Below, piece after piece: positions 1 through 7,716 of a stretch of DNA of 64,000 nt (position 1 is its first letter; each line of letters begins with the position of its first letter). A program made the translations under genes and the position numbers. The stretch is taken from contig NZ_DASZKT010000279.1 of assembly GCF_035552695.1 (NCBI RefSeq), positions 1 to 64,000 of the forward strand, read 5' to 3'. Source of the stretch: Actinospica sp035552695. GTDB taxonomy: Bacteria; Actinomycetota; Actinomycetes; Streptomycetales; Catenulisporaceae. The notes below the pieces were generated by a model. The model did no database searches and had not been told where the DNA came from. It worked only from the letters and a program-made list of their open reading frames with translations.

Positions 1-195
1 CGCCAGCAACGTCGTCGGCGAAGAAGGCACGAACGGCGGATTGTGATGCTCACCCGTCGCGAACACATCCAAACCCACCTCCTCCGCCTTCCGCGCAATC
101 GCCACCATCGCCATGATCCGCTCATGCTCCGACGGCGCACGGCCGGTGGTCGGGTCAACGCTCACGTCGCCGACGGTGAAGATCCCGAACTGCAC
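1..195 (-). CDS. LLM-class flavin-dependent oxidoreductase (partial, 3' part outside window)
   Basis: Only the first 65 codons are inside the window. The N-terminus MQFGIFTVGDVSVD, followed by PSEHERIMAMVAIARKAEE and the block GLDVFATGEHHNPPFVPSSP, is typical of luciferase-like FMN/F420-dependent monooxygenases, in which the first strand of the TIM barrel is followed by the GEHH-type segment. The GTG start at 195 is fixed by an AAAGGAG Shine-Dalgarno 9 nt upstream. A short palindrome at 212-225 lies directly upstream of the ribosome site. The substrate cannot be told from the fragment. Confidence 0.85.
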   Translation of the reverse strand, partial: MQFGIFTVGDVSVDPTTGRAPSEHERIMAMVAIARKAEEVGLDVFATGEHHNPPFVPSSPTTLLA

Positions 196-211
196 GGCAC
201 TCAGCTCCTTT

Positions 212-225
212 GTTGACAGTTCAAC
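212..225. promoter_or_regulatory. GTTGA-N4-TCAAC inverted repeat upstream of the oxidoreductase gene
   Basis: Perfect 5-bp arms GTTGA (212-216) and TCAAC (221-225) separated by CAGT, ending just before the Shine-Dalgarno of the gene that starts at 195. MarR/HxlR-type repressors often bind short palindromes of this kind, so a repressor site is plausible. No regulator gene is visible on this side, so the assignment is inference only. Confidence 0.35.
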
Positions 226-278
226 TACCTGCCGAACGGTCCGGGCGGCGCCGCTATTCCGCCGGCCCCCGGAACGCG

Positions 279-314
279 AAGATCCCGGCCAGTCTTTCGA
301 CTGGCCGGGATCTT
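279..314. terminator. Strong hairpin, terminator of the initiator tRNA gene
   Basis: A perfect 16-bp stem (279-294 with 299-314) with a 4-nt TTTC loop, immediately 3' of the minus-strand tRNA. There is no U-tract, which is usual in GC-rich actinomycetes. It separates the tRNA from the downstream oxidoreductase gene. Confidence 0.8.
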
Positions 315-317
315 CGG

Positions 318-394
318 TGGTAGCGGGGACAGGATTTGAACCTGCGACCTCTGGGTTATGAGCCCAGCGAGCTACCGAGCTGCTCCACCCCGCG
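318..394 (-). tRNA. Initiator tRNA-fMet (anticodon CAU)
   Basis: A 77-nt cloverleaf on the minus strand. The acceptor 5' end CGCGGGG pairs with CCCCGC but leaves position 1 (C) opposite U72 unpaired. The anticodon stem carries three consecutive G-C pairs (GGG-CTCATAA-CCC), the T-loop is GTTCAAATC and the 3' CCA is encoded. The missing 1-72 pair and the GGG/CCC anticodon stem are the hallmarks of a bacterial initiator rather than an elongator tRNA-Met. It is followed by a strong hairpin terminator. Confidence 0.97.
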
Positions 395-459
395 TTGCTG
401 TTGCTCTACTGTACGTCGAAGCCGACGGGCGGCGCAAATCGGTATCCGGGTGGTCGAGA

Positions 460-1017
460 ATGGTCGGCATGGATCCTTCGAAGAACCCGGCGCTGACGCA
501 GGCGCTGATCGAGTTGGAGCAGCACGTGGCCCGGGACGGCTGGGACCAGGGCATCCGGCTGTTCGCGCTGGTGGACACCGCCGAGCTGATCGCCGCCGAG
601 CCGCGGCTGGCGGCCGCGCTGGCCCCGGAGACGGTGGAGTTCGGCGGGCAGATCGGGCCGCTGCGCACCTACACGTCCATCGAGCAGGAGGGCGTGCCCG
701 CCGACCGGCCGCTGGACGAGCTGCTGGCCGGGATCGCCTGGCCGGAGACGGTGCACGGGGCCGCGCTGGTCGTCGAGCGGCTGATGCTGCCGCCGAGCGT
801 GCAGGAGCAACTGCCGGAGGACGAGGAGAACGCCGACGAGTGGGTGGCCGCGCATCCGGAGCGGCAGGAGGTGCGCATCGCCGTGGGCGTGCTGCGCGAC
901 GGTTCCCGTGACTGCGCGCTGCGGCTGCGCACCAAGGACAAGGACGACGAGGTGCTCTCCGGCGCCGACCTGGTGCCGAACCTGGTGCGCGCGCTCGCCG
1001 ACACGCTCAGGGACTGA
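460..1017 (+). CDS. PPA1309 family protein
   Basis: A 185-aa acidic soluble protein starting MVGMDPSKNPALTQALIELE. The body (RDGWDQGIRLFALVDTAELI, PLDELLAGIAWPETVHGAALV, DCALRLRTKDKDDEVLSG) matches the actinobacterial PPA1309 family, whose function is not known. The open frame extends back into the tRNA gene, so an internal start is required. ATG 460 or ATG 469 are the candidates and neither has a strong Shine-Dalgarno. The stop codon lies inside a short tandem repeat (1005-1061). The gene is convergent with the YlbL-like protease gene. Confidence 0.75.
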   Translation: MVGMDPSKNPALTQALIELEQHVARDGWDQGIRLFALVDTAELIAAEPRLAAALAPETVEFGGQIGPLRTYTSIEQEGVPADRPLDELLAGIAWPETVHGAALVVERLMLPPSVQEQLPEDEENADEWVAAHPERQEVRIAVGVLRDGSRDCALRLRTKDKDDEVLSGADLVPNLVRALADTLRD

Positions 1018-1061
1018 AACTCAGGGACTGAACCGCCCGGACCTGAACGCCCGGAACCGAA
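1005..1061. repeat. Degenerate 14-15 bp tandem repeat (4 units) over the PPA1309 stop codon
   Basis: Units ending in GAA lie at 1005-1018, 1019-1032, 1033-1047 and 1048-1061. The first two differ only at the first base (xCTCAGGGACTGAA) and the last two share CGCCCGGA-CGAA features. The stop codon of the PPA1309 gene lies in the first unit. It looks like local slippage duplication between two convergent genes. Confidence 0.6.
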
Positions 1062-1069
1062 CGCCCCGG

Positions 1070-2131
1070 TCAGCAGAGCGGCGGCGTCTTGCCCTCGCGG
1101 ATGTCGGTGAGGGCGTTCAGCGCGTCCTTGAGCGTGTTGACCTTGACCAGTTCGAGCCCCGAGGGCTCGTTCGCCTTGGCCTCGGCGCAGTTGCTCGCCG
1201 GGGCCAGAAAGACCGTCGCGCCGGCGTCGCGCGCGCCGATGGTCTTCATCTGGATGCCGCCGATCGCGCCGACGTTGCCGGCCGCGTCGATGGTGCCGGT
1301 GCCCGCGACGACCCGGCCGCCGGTCAGGTTCGTGTCGGTCAGCTTGTCGATGATGCCGAGCGCGAACATCATGCCGGCGCTCGGCCCGCCGACGTTGTTG
1401 AGCTGGATGGCCACCGTGAACGGGAAGACGTTCTCGCTCTCGATGGAGACGCCCACCTCGGCCTTGCCGCCGTTGTTCTCGCTGCCGGTGGTGATCGCCT
1501 GCTTCTTGCCGTCCCGGCTGACCTCGAAGGTGACCTGCGCGCCCGGGGCCAGCTTCTGGATCGCGGAGGTCACCTCGTTCATCCCGGTCTGCCCGCCGCT
1601 CGCGACCGAGGTGCCGTCCACCGCGTCGATCACGTCGCCGGCCTGCAGCTTCCCGGCCGCCGGGCCGCCGTCGGTGACCGACGCGATGACGACCTCGCTG
1701 CCGGTCGGCTTGATGTTCAGCGCCGCCAGCGCCGCGGTGACGGCCGAGTCCTGCGAGTCGGTCATCTCCTGGGTGTTCTGCGCGTCGCTCTGCTGCTGGG
1801 TCTGGCCGGCCGGGTAGATCGTCTCCTTGGGGACGATCGCCTGGTCGCTGCTCAGCCAGCCCGCGATCGCCTCGCCGAGCGGCATCTGGTAGCTCTCCTC
1901 GGACACCCCGACCGTGACCATGCGCAGCTGACCCGCCGTCGGATAGGTCTTGGTGCCGGTGATCGTGATCAGCGGGGTGCCGCTCGCCGTGCCGTCCTGG
2001 GTGCCGAGCACGTTGAAGGTCGGGCCCGGGGTGAGCTCCGCGTAGGGCACGGACTGGAACAGCGCCCCAGCGGCGAAACCGGCGAGCAGGGTGCCGGAGA
2101 CCGCGAGGGTGACGGCGCGACGACGAGGCAT
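1070..2131 (-). CDS. YlbL-type PDZ domain / Lon-like serine protease
   Basis: A 353-aa membrane-anchored protease. Residues 7-28 form one N-terminal transmembrane segment, a PDZ domain lies around 140-215 (SVTDGGPAAGKLQAGDVIDAV), and a Lon-type proteolytic domain occupies about 230-325. The catalytic dyad is visible as Ser251 in GGPSAGMMFAL and Lys296 in GGIQMKTIGARDAGA. Proteins of this family are anchored with the protease domain outside the membrane. The start ATG at 2131 (MPRRRAVTL) is chosen over an upstream in-frame extension because the hydrophobic anchor follows directly. It is convergent with the PPA1309 gene. Confidence 0.9.
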   Translation of the reverse strand: MPRRRAVTLAVSGTLLAGFAAGALFQSVPYAELTPGPTFNVLGTQDGTASGTPLITITGTKTYPTAGQLRMVTVGVSEESYQMPLGEAIAGWLSSDQAIVPKETIYPAGQTQQQSDAQNTQEMTDSQDSAVTAALAALNIKPTGSEVVIASVTDGGPAAGKLQAGDVIDAVDGTSVASGGQTGMNEVTSAIQKLAPGAQVTFEVSRDGKKQAITTGSENNGGKAEVGVSIESENVFPFTVAIQLNNVGGPSAGMMFALGIIDKLTDTNLTGGRVVAGTGTIDAAGNVGAIGGIQMKTIGARDAGATVFLAPASNCAEAKANEPSGLELVKVNTLKDALNALTDIREGKTPPLC

Positions 2132-2174
2132 ACGCCCGACCTTAGTGCACCCGACTGAAGCGCGGCAGGCGGGA

Positions 2175-2378
2175 TTACTCCTGTCGCGTGCGCTCACGCG
2201 GGCTCGCCGCCACCCCGTCCGCGGCGGCGCGGGCCAGCACCTCGCGGGCGCGCCGGTAGTGGTCCATCGTCTCCACATCGCTCCGGGCCGCGCGGACCCG
2301 GCGCACGATCGCGATCACGATCGCGGCCAGCAACGCCGCCGCGGCCGGGACCGCCCACCAGATCAGGATGGAAAGCAC
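2175..2378 (-). CDS. Small single-pass membrane protein
   Basis: A 67-aa protein with an N-terminal hydrophobic helix (about residues 3-25, ILIWWAVPAAAALLAAIVIA) and then a basic/charged cytoplasmic helix (RRVRAARSDVETMDHYRRAREVL). The start is GTG. It lies between the protease gene and moaE on the same strand, with 43 bp to the protease start, so co-transcription is likely. The family is not recognised with certainty. Membrane topology is the only supported statement. Confidence 0.6.
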   Translation of the reverse strand: MLSILIWWAVPAAAALLAAIVIAIVRRVRAARSDVETMDHYRRAREVLARAAADGVAASPRERTRQE

Positions 2379-2427
2379 ATATCCGACGGTAACTCAGATA
2401 CCCGCGCAGGTGTGGGAACCGCGGAAC

Positions 2428-2853
2428 TCAGACACCGACCCACGTGTGCGAACCGTCGGCGAAGCCCTCGCGCTTCCAGATGGGCACCTCGGCCTTGAGC
2501 GTGTCGATCAGCGCGCGGCACGCGGCGAATGCCTCGGCGCGGTGCGCCGCGGAAGCGACGACGACCACCGCGGCCTCGCCGACCGCGAGCGGTCCGACGC
2601 GGTGCTCGGCGGCGAGCGCGATCACGTCGTGGTCGACGGCCACCTTCTCGGCCACCTCGCGCAGCCGGGCCACGGCCTCCGGGTGCGCCTCGTACTCGAG
2701 GCCGGTGACGACCGCGCCCGGCGCCTCGGGCGTGTGGTCGCGGACGGTGCCGAGGAAGACGGCGGTGCCCCCGGCCGTCGGGTGGGCGGCCAGGGCCAGC
2801 AGCGCGTCCACGGACAGCGGCTCGGTGCGGACTTCGACGTGGATGCTGGTCAT
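2428..2853 (-). CDS. moaE: Molybdopterin synthase catalytic subunit MoaE
   Basis: A 141-aa protein that, with thiocarboxylated MoaD, inserts the dithiolene sulphurs into precursor Z in molybdenum cofactor synthesis. Visible family features are GTAVFLGTVRDH (29-40), EYEAHPEA (53-60), HRVGPLAVGEAAVVV (84-98), SAAHRAEAF (101-109) and the C-terminal LKAEVPIWKREGFADG, with conserved Lys120 and Lys127. The length is normal. ATG 2853 (MTSIHVE) is preferred over an ATG 18 bp further upstream. No other moa gene is in the window. Confidence 0.93.
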   Translation of the reverse strand: MTSIHVEVRTEPLSVDALLALAAHPTAGGTAVFLGTVRDHTPEAPGAVVTGLEYEAHPEAVARLREVAEKVAVDHDVIALAAEHRVGPLAVGEAAVVVVASAAHRAEAFAACRALIDTLKAEVPIWKREGFADGSHTWVGV

Positions 2854-2922
2854 CGCTCCATCATCGCGCATCCGCGGCGCGCGGGGGTAGCGACCCCCGC
2901 GAAAACGGGCGGCTTCGGCCGG

Positions 2923-4092
2923 TCAGGTGCGGCGCTTCTTCCTGGCGCGGCGGACCAGCGCGGCGGTGCCGACCAGCGCGACGGTGGCGCCGGCGGCACC
3001 CAGCGAGGCGGCGGCGTCCTTCTTGCCGAGGCGGCGGGCGAGCGCGGCGTGGTGCCCGGCGACCTCGTCGAGCAAGGCCTGGAAGGCCTCCTCGTTCGCG
3101 TACTCGGCGGCGTAGCCCGCGGCCTCGAGCCGTTCCGAGGTCACGGCCCACGGGTGCATGACGTACTGCAGGTCGGTGGCCGGGGCCGGGGTCAGATGCA
3201 GCCGGTGCAGCCGCTCGGCCGCGCCGAGGGCCAGGCCCGCGGGCAGCTCCATGCGGCGCAGCCCCGAGCTCTCCTCGATCTGCTCCTGGCTCAGCCAGCC
3301 GGGGCTCGCCACGTTGTACGCGCCCTCCAGCTCCTCGTGCAGCGCGGCGAACGCGAGCGCGCTGGCCAGGTCCTCGAGATGGCAGAACTGCCAGCAGGGC
3401 TCGGTGTCCTTGGCCACGAGCAGCCGCGGGGCCTCGAAGTGCCGGGTGAAGACCGTGTCCACGCCCGGGCCGGTGACGATGGCCGGGCGCAGCACCGTGA
3501 CGCGCAGGCCCGGGTGGGCGCGCGGGGCCCGGCGGCCGAGGCGCTCGATCTCCAGCAGGTCGGCCACCAGCGAGCCGTCCGGCACGGCGCGCAGCGGGGC
3601 GGAGTCCGGGATCGGCACGGGGTTGTCCGGCAGTGCGCCGTACACCATGGCGCTGCTGCGCAGGATCACCCGGCGCACCCCGGCGGCGGCCGCGGCGGTC
3701 AGCACGGTCTCTGTGCCGCGCACGTTCTGCCTGGTCCGCTCGGCCGGATCGGTGTCCGGGCTGGTGTCCAGGTCGGTGTGCACCAGCACGTCCACGTCGC
3801 TCAGCCGCTCGGCCAGCGAGGGGTCGAGCAGGTCGGCCGAGCGCTGCACCGCGCCGGCCGGCCACTCCGCGCGGTCCGGCTTGGGCCCGCGCGGCACCAG
3901 GCCGATGCTCCGGCCGGCTCCGCCGTACTCCGCGAGATGCCGCAGCACCGCGGCGCCGACGTGCCCGGACGCGCCGGTCACGGCCACCGTGAGCGGCCGG
4001 GACCTGGCGTGGCCGGCGGGCCGCGTGTCGCCGTCCGCCGGCCGGAGCCTGGCCGTACGCTTACCGTCGTCTGCCGGGGAACTCAAGAGCAC
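2923..4092 (-). CDS. SDR family NAD-dependent epimerase/reductase
   Basis: A protein of about 389 aa. The Rossmann fingerprint VTGASGHVGAAVL lies near residues 38-50, the partial active-site region SSAMVYGALPDN follows, and the hydrophobic C-terminus ATVALVGTAALV ends in basic residues, suggesting a tail anchor. It belongs to the extended (epimerase-like) SDR group. The substrate is unknown. The frame opens with GTG at 4092, but GGAG is only 1 nt away. A TTG at 4086 sits 7 nt behind that GGAG and may be the real start. It is divergent from the zincin-family gene. Confidence 0.8.
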   Translation of the reverse strand: MLLSSPADDGKRTARLRPADGDTRPAGHARSRPLTVAVTGASGHVGAAVLRHLAEYGGAGRSIGLVPRGPKPDRAEWPAGAVQRSADLLDPSLAERLSDVDVLVHTDLDTSPDTDPAERTRQNVRGTETVLTAAAAAGVRRVILRSSAMVYGALPDNPVPIPDSAPLRAVPDGSLVADLLEIERLGRRAPRAHPGLRVTVLRPAIVTGPGVDTVFTRHFEAPRLLVAKDTEPCWQFCHLEDLASALAFAALHEELEGAYNVASPGWLSQEQIEESSGLRRMELPAGLALGAAERLHRLHLTPAPATDLQYVMHPWAVTSERLEAAGYAAEYANEEAFQALLDEVAGHHAALARRLGKKDAAASLGAAGATVALVGTAALVRRARKKRRT

Positions 4093-4156
4093 GCTCCGTT
4101 AGTTACGGTGGGAGAGGGAGGTTTCCCGCCTCTCATGATCGCCGATCCTTCCGTGG

Positions 4157-4170
4157 GCCGGTGCACCGGC
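4157..4170. promoter_or_regulatory. 14-bp GC-rich palindrome before the zincin-family gene
   Basis: A perfect palindrome GCCGGTGCACCGGC in the 109-bp divergent intergenic region, 31 bp upstream of the GTG start at 4202. It could be an operator or only a GC-rich coincidence. Confidence 0.25.
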
Positions 4171-4201
4171 TCCGGAACTTAAGCCAGTCGAGGTATCGAA
4201 C

Positions 4202-5770
4202 GTGAATGACCACCCGGAAAGTTTCCCCGACCCGGAGGAAGAGCCGGCCTCGGTGCCCTTCGAAGAGGTGGTCAAGGGGCTCGAGGGGCTCGGCGCCGAC
4301 GTCGAGCGCGAAGAATCGCAGCGGGCCGCGCAGGAGCGCGGGGCCCGCGAGGAGGAGCAGAAATCGGCCTCCGACCAGCAGCCGGGCCAGCCGTTCCCGG
4401 GCATGCCGCCGGGCATGCAGCTGCCCAGCCCGGAGCAGCTGCAGGAGCTGCTCGGCGCCTTCGGCCTCGGCTCCGGCGAGGGCGGCATGCCGGACCTGTC
4501 GAAGCTGGCCGCCGGAATCGGCGACCAGATCCCTGGCCTTGACCCGCAGATGCTCGCCATGATGATGGGCCGTATCCAGTCCCTGATGAACTCGGGCGAG
4601 GGCCCGGTGAACTGGGCGCTGGCCAAGGACATCGCGCGCGGCGCCTCGGCGGCCACGCCCGACCCGTCGCCCACCGCCGGCGAGGTGGCCTCGCTCGCGG
4701 ACGCGGTGCGGCTGGCCGAGCACTGGCTGGACGAGGTCAGCGAGCTGCCCGCGGGCACCACCGGCGCGCTCGCCTGGAGCCGCGCCGAGTGGATCGAGCA
4801 GACCCTGCCGGTGTGGAAGCGCCTGGTCGAGCCGGTGGCGCAGGGCATGACCGGCGCGATGAGCGGGATGCTGCCGACCGAGGCCGGGGAGATGTCGGGC
4901 CCGATGGGCGCGATCGTCAAGCAGATGGCAGGCACGCTCTTCGGCCACCAGATCGGCACCGCGCTCGCCGAACTGGCCGGCGAGGTGCTCGGCTCCTCGG
5001 ACATCGGCCTGCCGCTCGGTCCTGAGGGCAAGGCCGTACTGCTGCCGGTCAACGTCGCCGCCTTCGGCGAGGGCCTCGAGCTGCCCGCCGCGGACCTGCG
5101 GCTGTACCTGGCGCTGCGCGAGGCCGCGTACCACCGGCTGTACGCGCACGTGCCGTGGCTGAGCGACCGGATGCTCGGCGCCGTCGAGGCGTACGCGCGG
5201 GGCATCTCCGTCGACGAGGGCAAGATCGAGGAGATGATGTCCTCGATGCAGAACCCTGAGTCGATGATGAACTTCCAGGAGATCCTCGGCGAGGGCGGGC
5301 TGACCTTCACCGCCCCTGACACCCCCGCGCAGCGCGAGGCCCTGACCCAGCTGGAGACGCTGCTCGCGCTCACCGAGGGCTGGGTGGACACCGTCGTCGA
5401 CGCGGCGGCCTCGACCAAGCTCCCCGGCTCCGGCGCCCTGCGCGAGACCTTCCGCCGCCGCCGCGCGGCCGGCGGCCCCGCCGAGCAGACCTTCGCCGCC
5501 CTCGTCGGCCTTGAGCTGCGCCCCCGCAGGCTGCGCGACGCCGCGACGCTCTGGTCGCTGCTCGGCGAGGCGCGCGGCAGCGAAGGCCGCGACGCCCTCT
5601 GGGCGCACCCCAACCTGCTCCCCAGCGCGGCCGACCTCGACGACCCGGAGGCCTTCGTCCGCCGCCGCGAGGCCGACCTGGAAACCCTCGGCAGGCTGCT
5701 CGAGGCCGAGGATACCGAGATCGAAGGGGACGACGAGACCGAAGGGGACGACGACTCCGCCGAGCAGTGA
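4202..5770 (+). CDS. Zincin-like protein (PF10103/DUF2342, zinc-dependent metalloprotease family)
   Basis: A 522-aa protein. The first 75 residues are acidic and low complexity, a Met/Pro-rich segment follows (QPFPGMPPGMQ), and then comes the family core: GPVNWALAKDIARG, VAWSRAEW-type helix, GTLFGHQIGTALAELAGEVLGSSDIGLPLG, LRLYLALREAAYHRLYAHVPWL, RETFRRRRAAGGPAEQTF and LELRPRRLRDAATLW. The GTG start is fixed by GAGG 8 nt upstream. In relatives I recall, the putative metal site reads REAAH; here it is REAAY followed by His. Activity as a protease is therefore uncertain. The protein ends in an acidic tail. Confidence 0.85.
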   Translation: MNDHPESFPDPEEEPASVPFEEVVKGLEGLGADVEREESQRAAQERGAREEEQKSASDQQPGQPFPGMPPGMQLPSPEQLQELLGAFGLGSGEGGMPDLSKLAAGIGDQIPGLDPQMLAMMMGRIQSLMNSGEGPVNWALAKDIARGASAATPDPSPTAGEVASLADAVRLAEHWLDEVSELPAGTTGALAWSRAEWIEQTLPVWKRLVEPVAQGMTGAMSGMLPTEAGEMSGPMGAIVKQMAGTLFGHQIGTALAELAGEVLGSSDIGLPLGPEGKAVLLPVNVAAFGEGLELPAADLRLYLALREAAYHRLYAHVPWLSDRMLGAVEAYARGISVDEGKIEEMMSSMQNPESMMNFQEILGEGGLTFTAPDTPAQREALTQLETLLALTEGWVDTVVDAAASTKLPGSGALRETFRRRRAAGGPAEQTFAALVGLELRPRRLRDAATLWSLLGEARGSEGRDALWAHPNLLPSAADLDDPEAFVRRREADLETLGRLLEAEDTEIEGDDETEGDDDSAEQ

Positions 5771-5807
5771 GCAGTGCTGCCCGCTTCGCCGCACCGCCGA
5801 CCTTCTC

Positions 5808-6977
5808 TCAGCCCTTGCGGATCTCCAGGAGCGGGACGAGCTGCTCGGCGGAGGTGAGGGAGCCGTGCATGCCGACCTGGCGGGAGTCGACGGCCTCGCG
5901 TTCGCTGGCGATGACGGCCCAGTTGTCGCGCATGGCGACCATGACGTCTCCGACGCGCGCGGCCATGGCCCCGTCGACCTCGCCGGGCGGGCCGAACCAG
6001 CCCTCGGCCACCGCCTGGTCTCTCCCGCGGACCAGGGCGACGCCGTCGAGGCGTTCCTGCCAGATGGCCAGCACGTCGCGGGCGGCGCCGGGGGTGGCGT
6101 AGACGTGGCGGGCCCTGGCCTCGCCGCCGAGCAGGGCGACGCCGGCGCGCAGCTCCAGGTCCTGGTCCATGTCGACGCGGCGATCCGTGGGGACGTCGAC
6201 CATGCCGTGGTCGGCCGTCACGAACAGCGTCGCGTCCGCGGGCAGCCGCTCAGCCAGGCGTTCGACGAGGCTGTCCACGTACGCCAGCTCCTCGCGCCAG
6301 CGGGGCGAGCCGACGCCGGAGGTGTGACCGATGAAGTCGAGGTCCCGGTAGTACAGGTAGACGAAGCTGCGGTCGGCCGCCTGGAGCGCCTCGATCGCGC
6401 GGTTCGCCTGCTCGTCCACGGAGTCGGCGCCGGAGAAGCGGGCGCCGCGGAAGACCGACCGGGTGAGCCCGGAGTCGGCGAAGCGGGGGGCCGCGACGTG
6501 GGTCACGGCGATGCCCGCCGCGGACATCCGCTCGAACATGGTCTCGTGCGGCTGCCACTCGAGCGGGTCGACGTTCTGATCCCACCTCAGGAAGTTCATC
6601 AGCCGTCCCGAGGCGGGCACGAGGAGGCGGTAGCCGAGCATTCCGTGGGCGCCCGGCGGCAGCCCGGTGCCGATGGAGGCGAGCGAGGTCGAGGTGGTCG
6701 ACGGGAAGCCCGCGGTGAGCGTGTGGCCGCGACCGGGCGCGGCGAGCAGCTCGGTCAGGTACGGCGCGTAATCGGCGTGCCCGGCCAGCAGTTCGCGGCC
6801 CATGCCGTCGATCAGGAAGAGGCACGCCTTGTCGGTCGGCTCGGGGACCCAGGGGCCGGGCTCGCGGTCGCCGGGCACTCCCAGCGCGGCGCCGATCGTG
6901 GGCACGACGTCGCTGAGCGCGCCCGACCGGTAGGCGGGCGGATCGAGGCCGTCCACGTCGACGGCGGAATACCCCAC
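5808..6977 (-). CDS. Alkaline phosphatase superfamily protein (nucleotide pyrophosphatase/phosphodiesterase-like)
   Basis: A 389-aa soluble enzyme. The first metal-site Asp is in LFLIDGMGRELL, the nucleophile region is GFPSTTSTSLASIGTGLPPGAHGMLGY (nucleophile Thr within PSTTSTS), and the later metal-ligand motifs are YYRDLDFIGHTSG and VTADHGMVDVP. This pattern fits the NPP/type I phosphodiesterase branch of the superfamily. The substrate is unknown. The GTG start is separated by one base from the stop of the DUF5998 gene, so the two are translationally coupled. Conserved proximity to parC is typical in actinomycetes. Confidence 0.85.
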   Translation of the reverse strand: MGYSAVDVDGLDPPAYRSGALSDVVPTIGAALGVPGDREPGPWVPEPTDKACLFLIDGMGRELLAGHADYAPYLTELLAAPGRGHTLTAGFPSTTSTSLASIGTGLPPGAHGMLGYRLLVPASGRLMNFLRWDQNVDPLEWQPHETMFERMSAAGIAVTHVAAPRFADSGLTRSVFRGARFSGADSVDEQANRAIEALQAADRSFVYLYYRDLDFIGHTSGVGSPRWREELAYVDSLVERLAERLPADATLFVTADHGMVDVPTDRRVDMDQDLELRAGVALLGGEARARHVYATPGAARDVLAIWQERLDGVALVRGRDQAVAEGWFGPPGEVDGAMAARVGDVMVAMRDNWAVIASEREAVDSRQVGMHGSLTSAEQLVPLLEIRKG

Positions 6978-6978
6978 C

Positions 6979-7584
6979 TCAGCCGCGCAGTCCGGCGGTC
7001 GCGGCGCTCAGCGCCGTGGCGAACTCGAGCGTTCGGGCGACCGCCTCGACCCCGTCGGCGCCGGTCGACACGCGCAGCTGCAGGTCGTCGCCCGACATCG
7101 TGCCCGTATACCCGTGGTCGGCCTCGCAGTGCGGATCCCCGCAGCCGGCCGGCTCGAGGTCGATCCGGGCGATCGCACCCCAGCCCACCGTCAGCACGGC
7201 CTCGCGCGGCAGCGTCCCCGGCACGTGCTTGGCCGGGTCGTCGACCACCCTGGTGATCACGCACGTGGTGATCCGGTCGAGCCGGATCGCCTCGGTCGAG
7301 GTGGAGGCGTAGGAGCTGACCTGGCTGTCCATCCCGTCGATGGCCGGCTCGGTGCCGTGCTCGTCGGTGTGCCCGATGATCAACCGGGAGGCGGTGAGCG
7401 CGAGCACGCTCACATGCCGACGCACCTCCTCGTTGTCGAAGGTGGTCTCCTGGTGCACCAGGTGGCTCAGCACGGGCTCCGGGCCGATCGCCGCCTCGAT
7501 CGCCTCGGCCACCAGGGCCGGGTAGTAACCGCTGCGTTCGATCGCGTCCCGCAGCCCCGGGTCGAGCGGAGTCGTGTTCGGCAT
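6979..7584 (-). CDS. DUF5998 family protein
   Basis: A 201-aa protein starting MPNTTPLDPGLRDAIERSGYYPALVAEAIE. Internal blocks are LVHQETTFDNEEVRRHVSVLALTASRLI, EAIRLDRITTCVITRVV and a Cys pair in EPAGCGDPHCEADHGYTG that could bind a metal. These match the actinobacterial DUF5998 family, of unknown function. ATG 7584 was chosen over an upstream ATG because the conserved body starts there. It is first in a two-gene operon with the phosphodiesterase-like gene and divergent from parC. Confidence 0.8.
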   Translation of the reverse strand: MPNTTPLDPGLRDAIERSGYYPALVAEAIEAAIGPEPVLSHLVHQETTFDNEEVRRHVSVLALTASRLIIGHTDEHGTEPAIDGMDSQVSSYASTSTEAIRLDRITTCVITRVVDDPAKHVPGTLPREAVLTVGWGAIARIDLEPAGCGDPHCEADHGYTGTMSGDDLQLRVSTGADGVEAVARTLEFATALSAATAGLRG

Positions 7585-7716
7585 GCACCAATCCTTGCAC
7601 TGAAAAGTGCCCAGCGCGCACACCGGGGCGGGGCATTTCACGCGGTGTCCTCGGCAGACGGCACAATGGGGCCAGTCCTAGCGAGTCACCACGTGGCGAG
7701 AAGCGAGAAGAGTCCG

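Noticed and set aside
2868..3865. 334-codon minus-strand frame in the epimerase region
   Set aside because: Alternative frame of the SDR gene (Arg/Gly-rich), whose own frame has the Rossmann motif.
7114..7716. In-frame extension upstream of parC
   Set aside because: It overlaps the divergent DUF5998 gene and its promoter, and family alignment starts at about MARRSAP.
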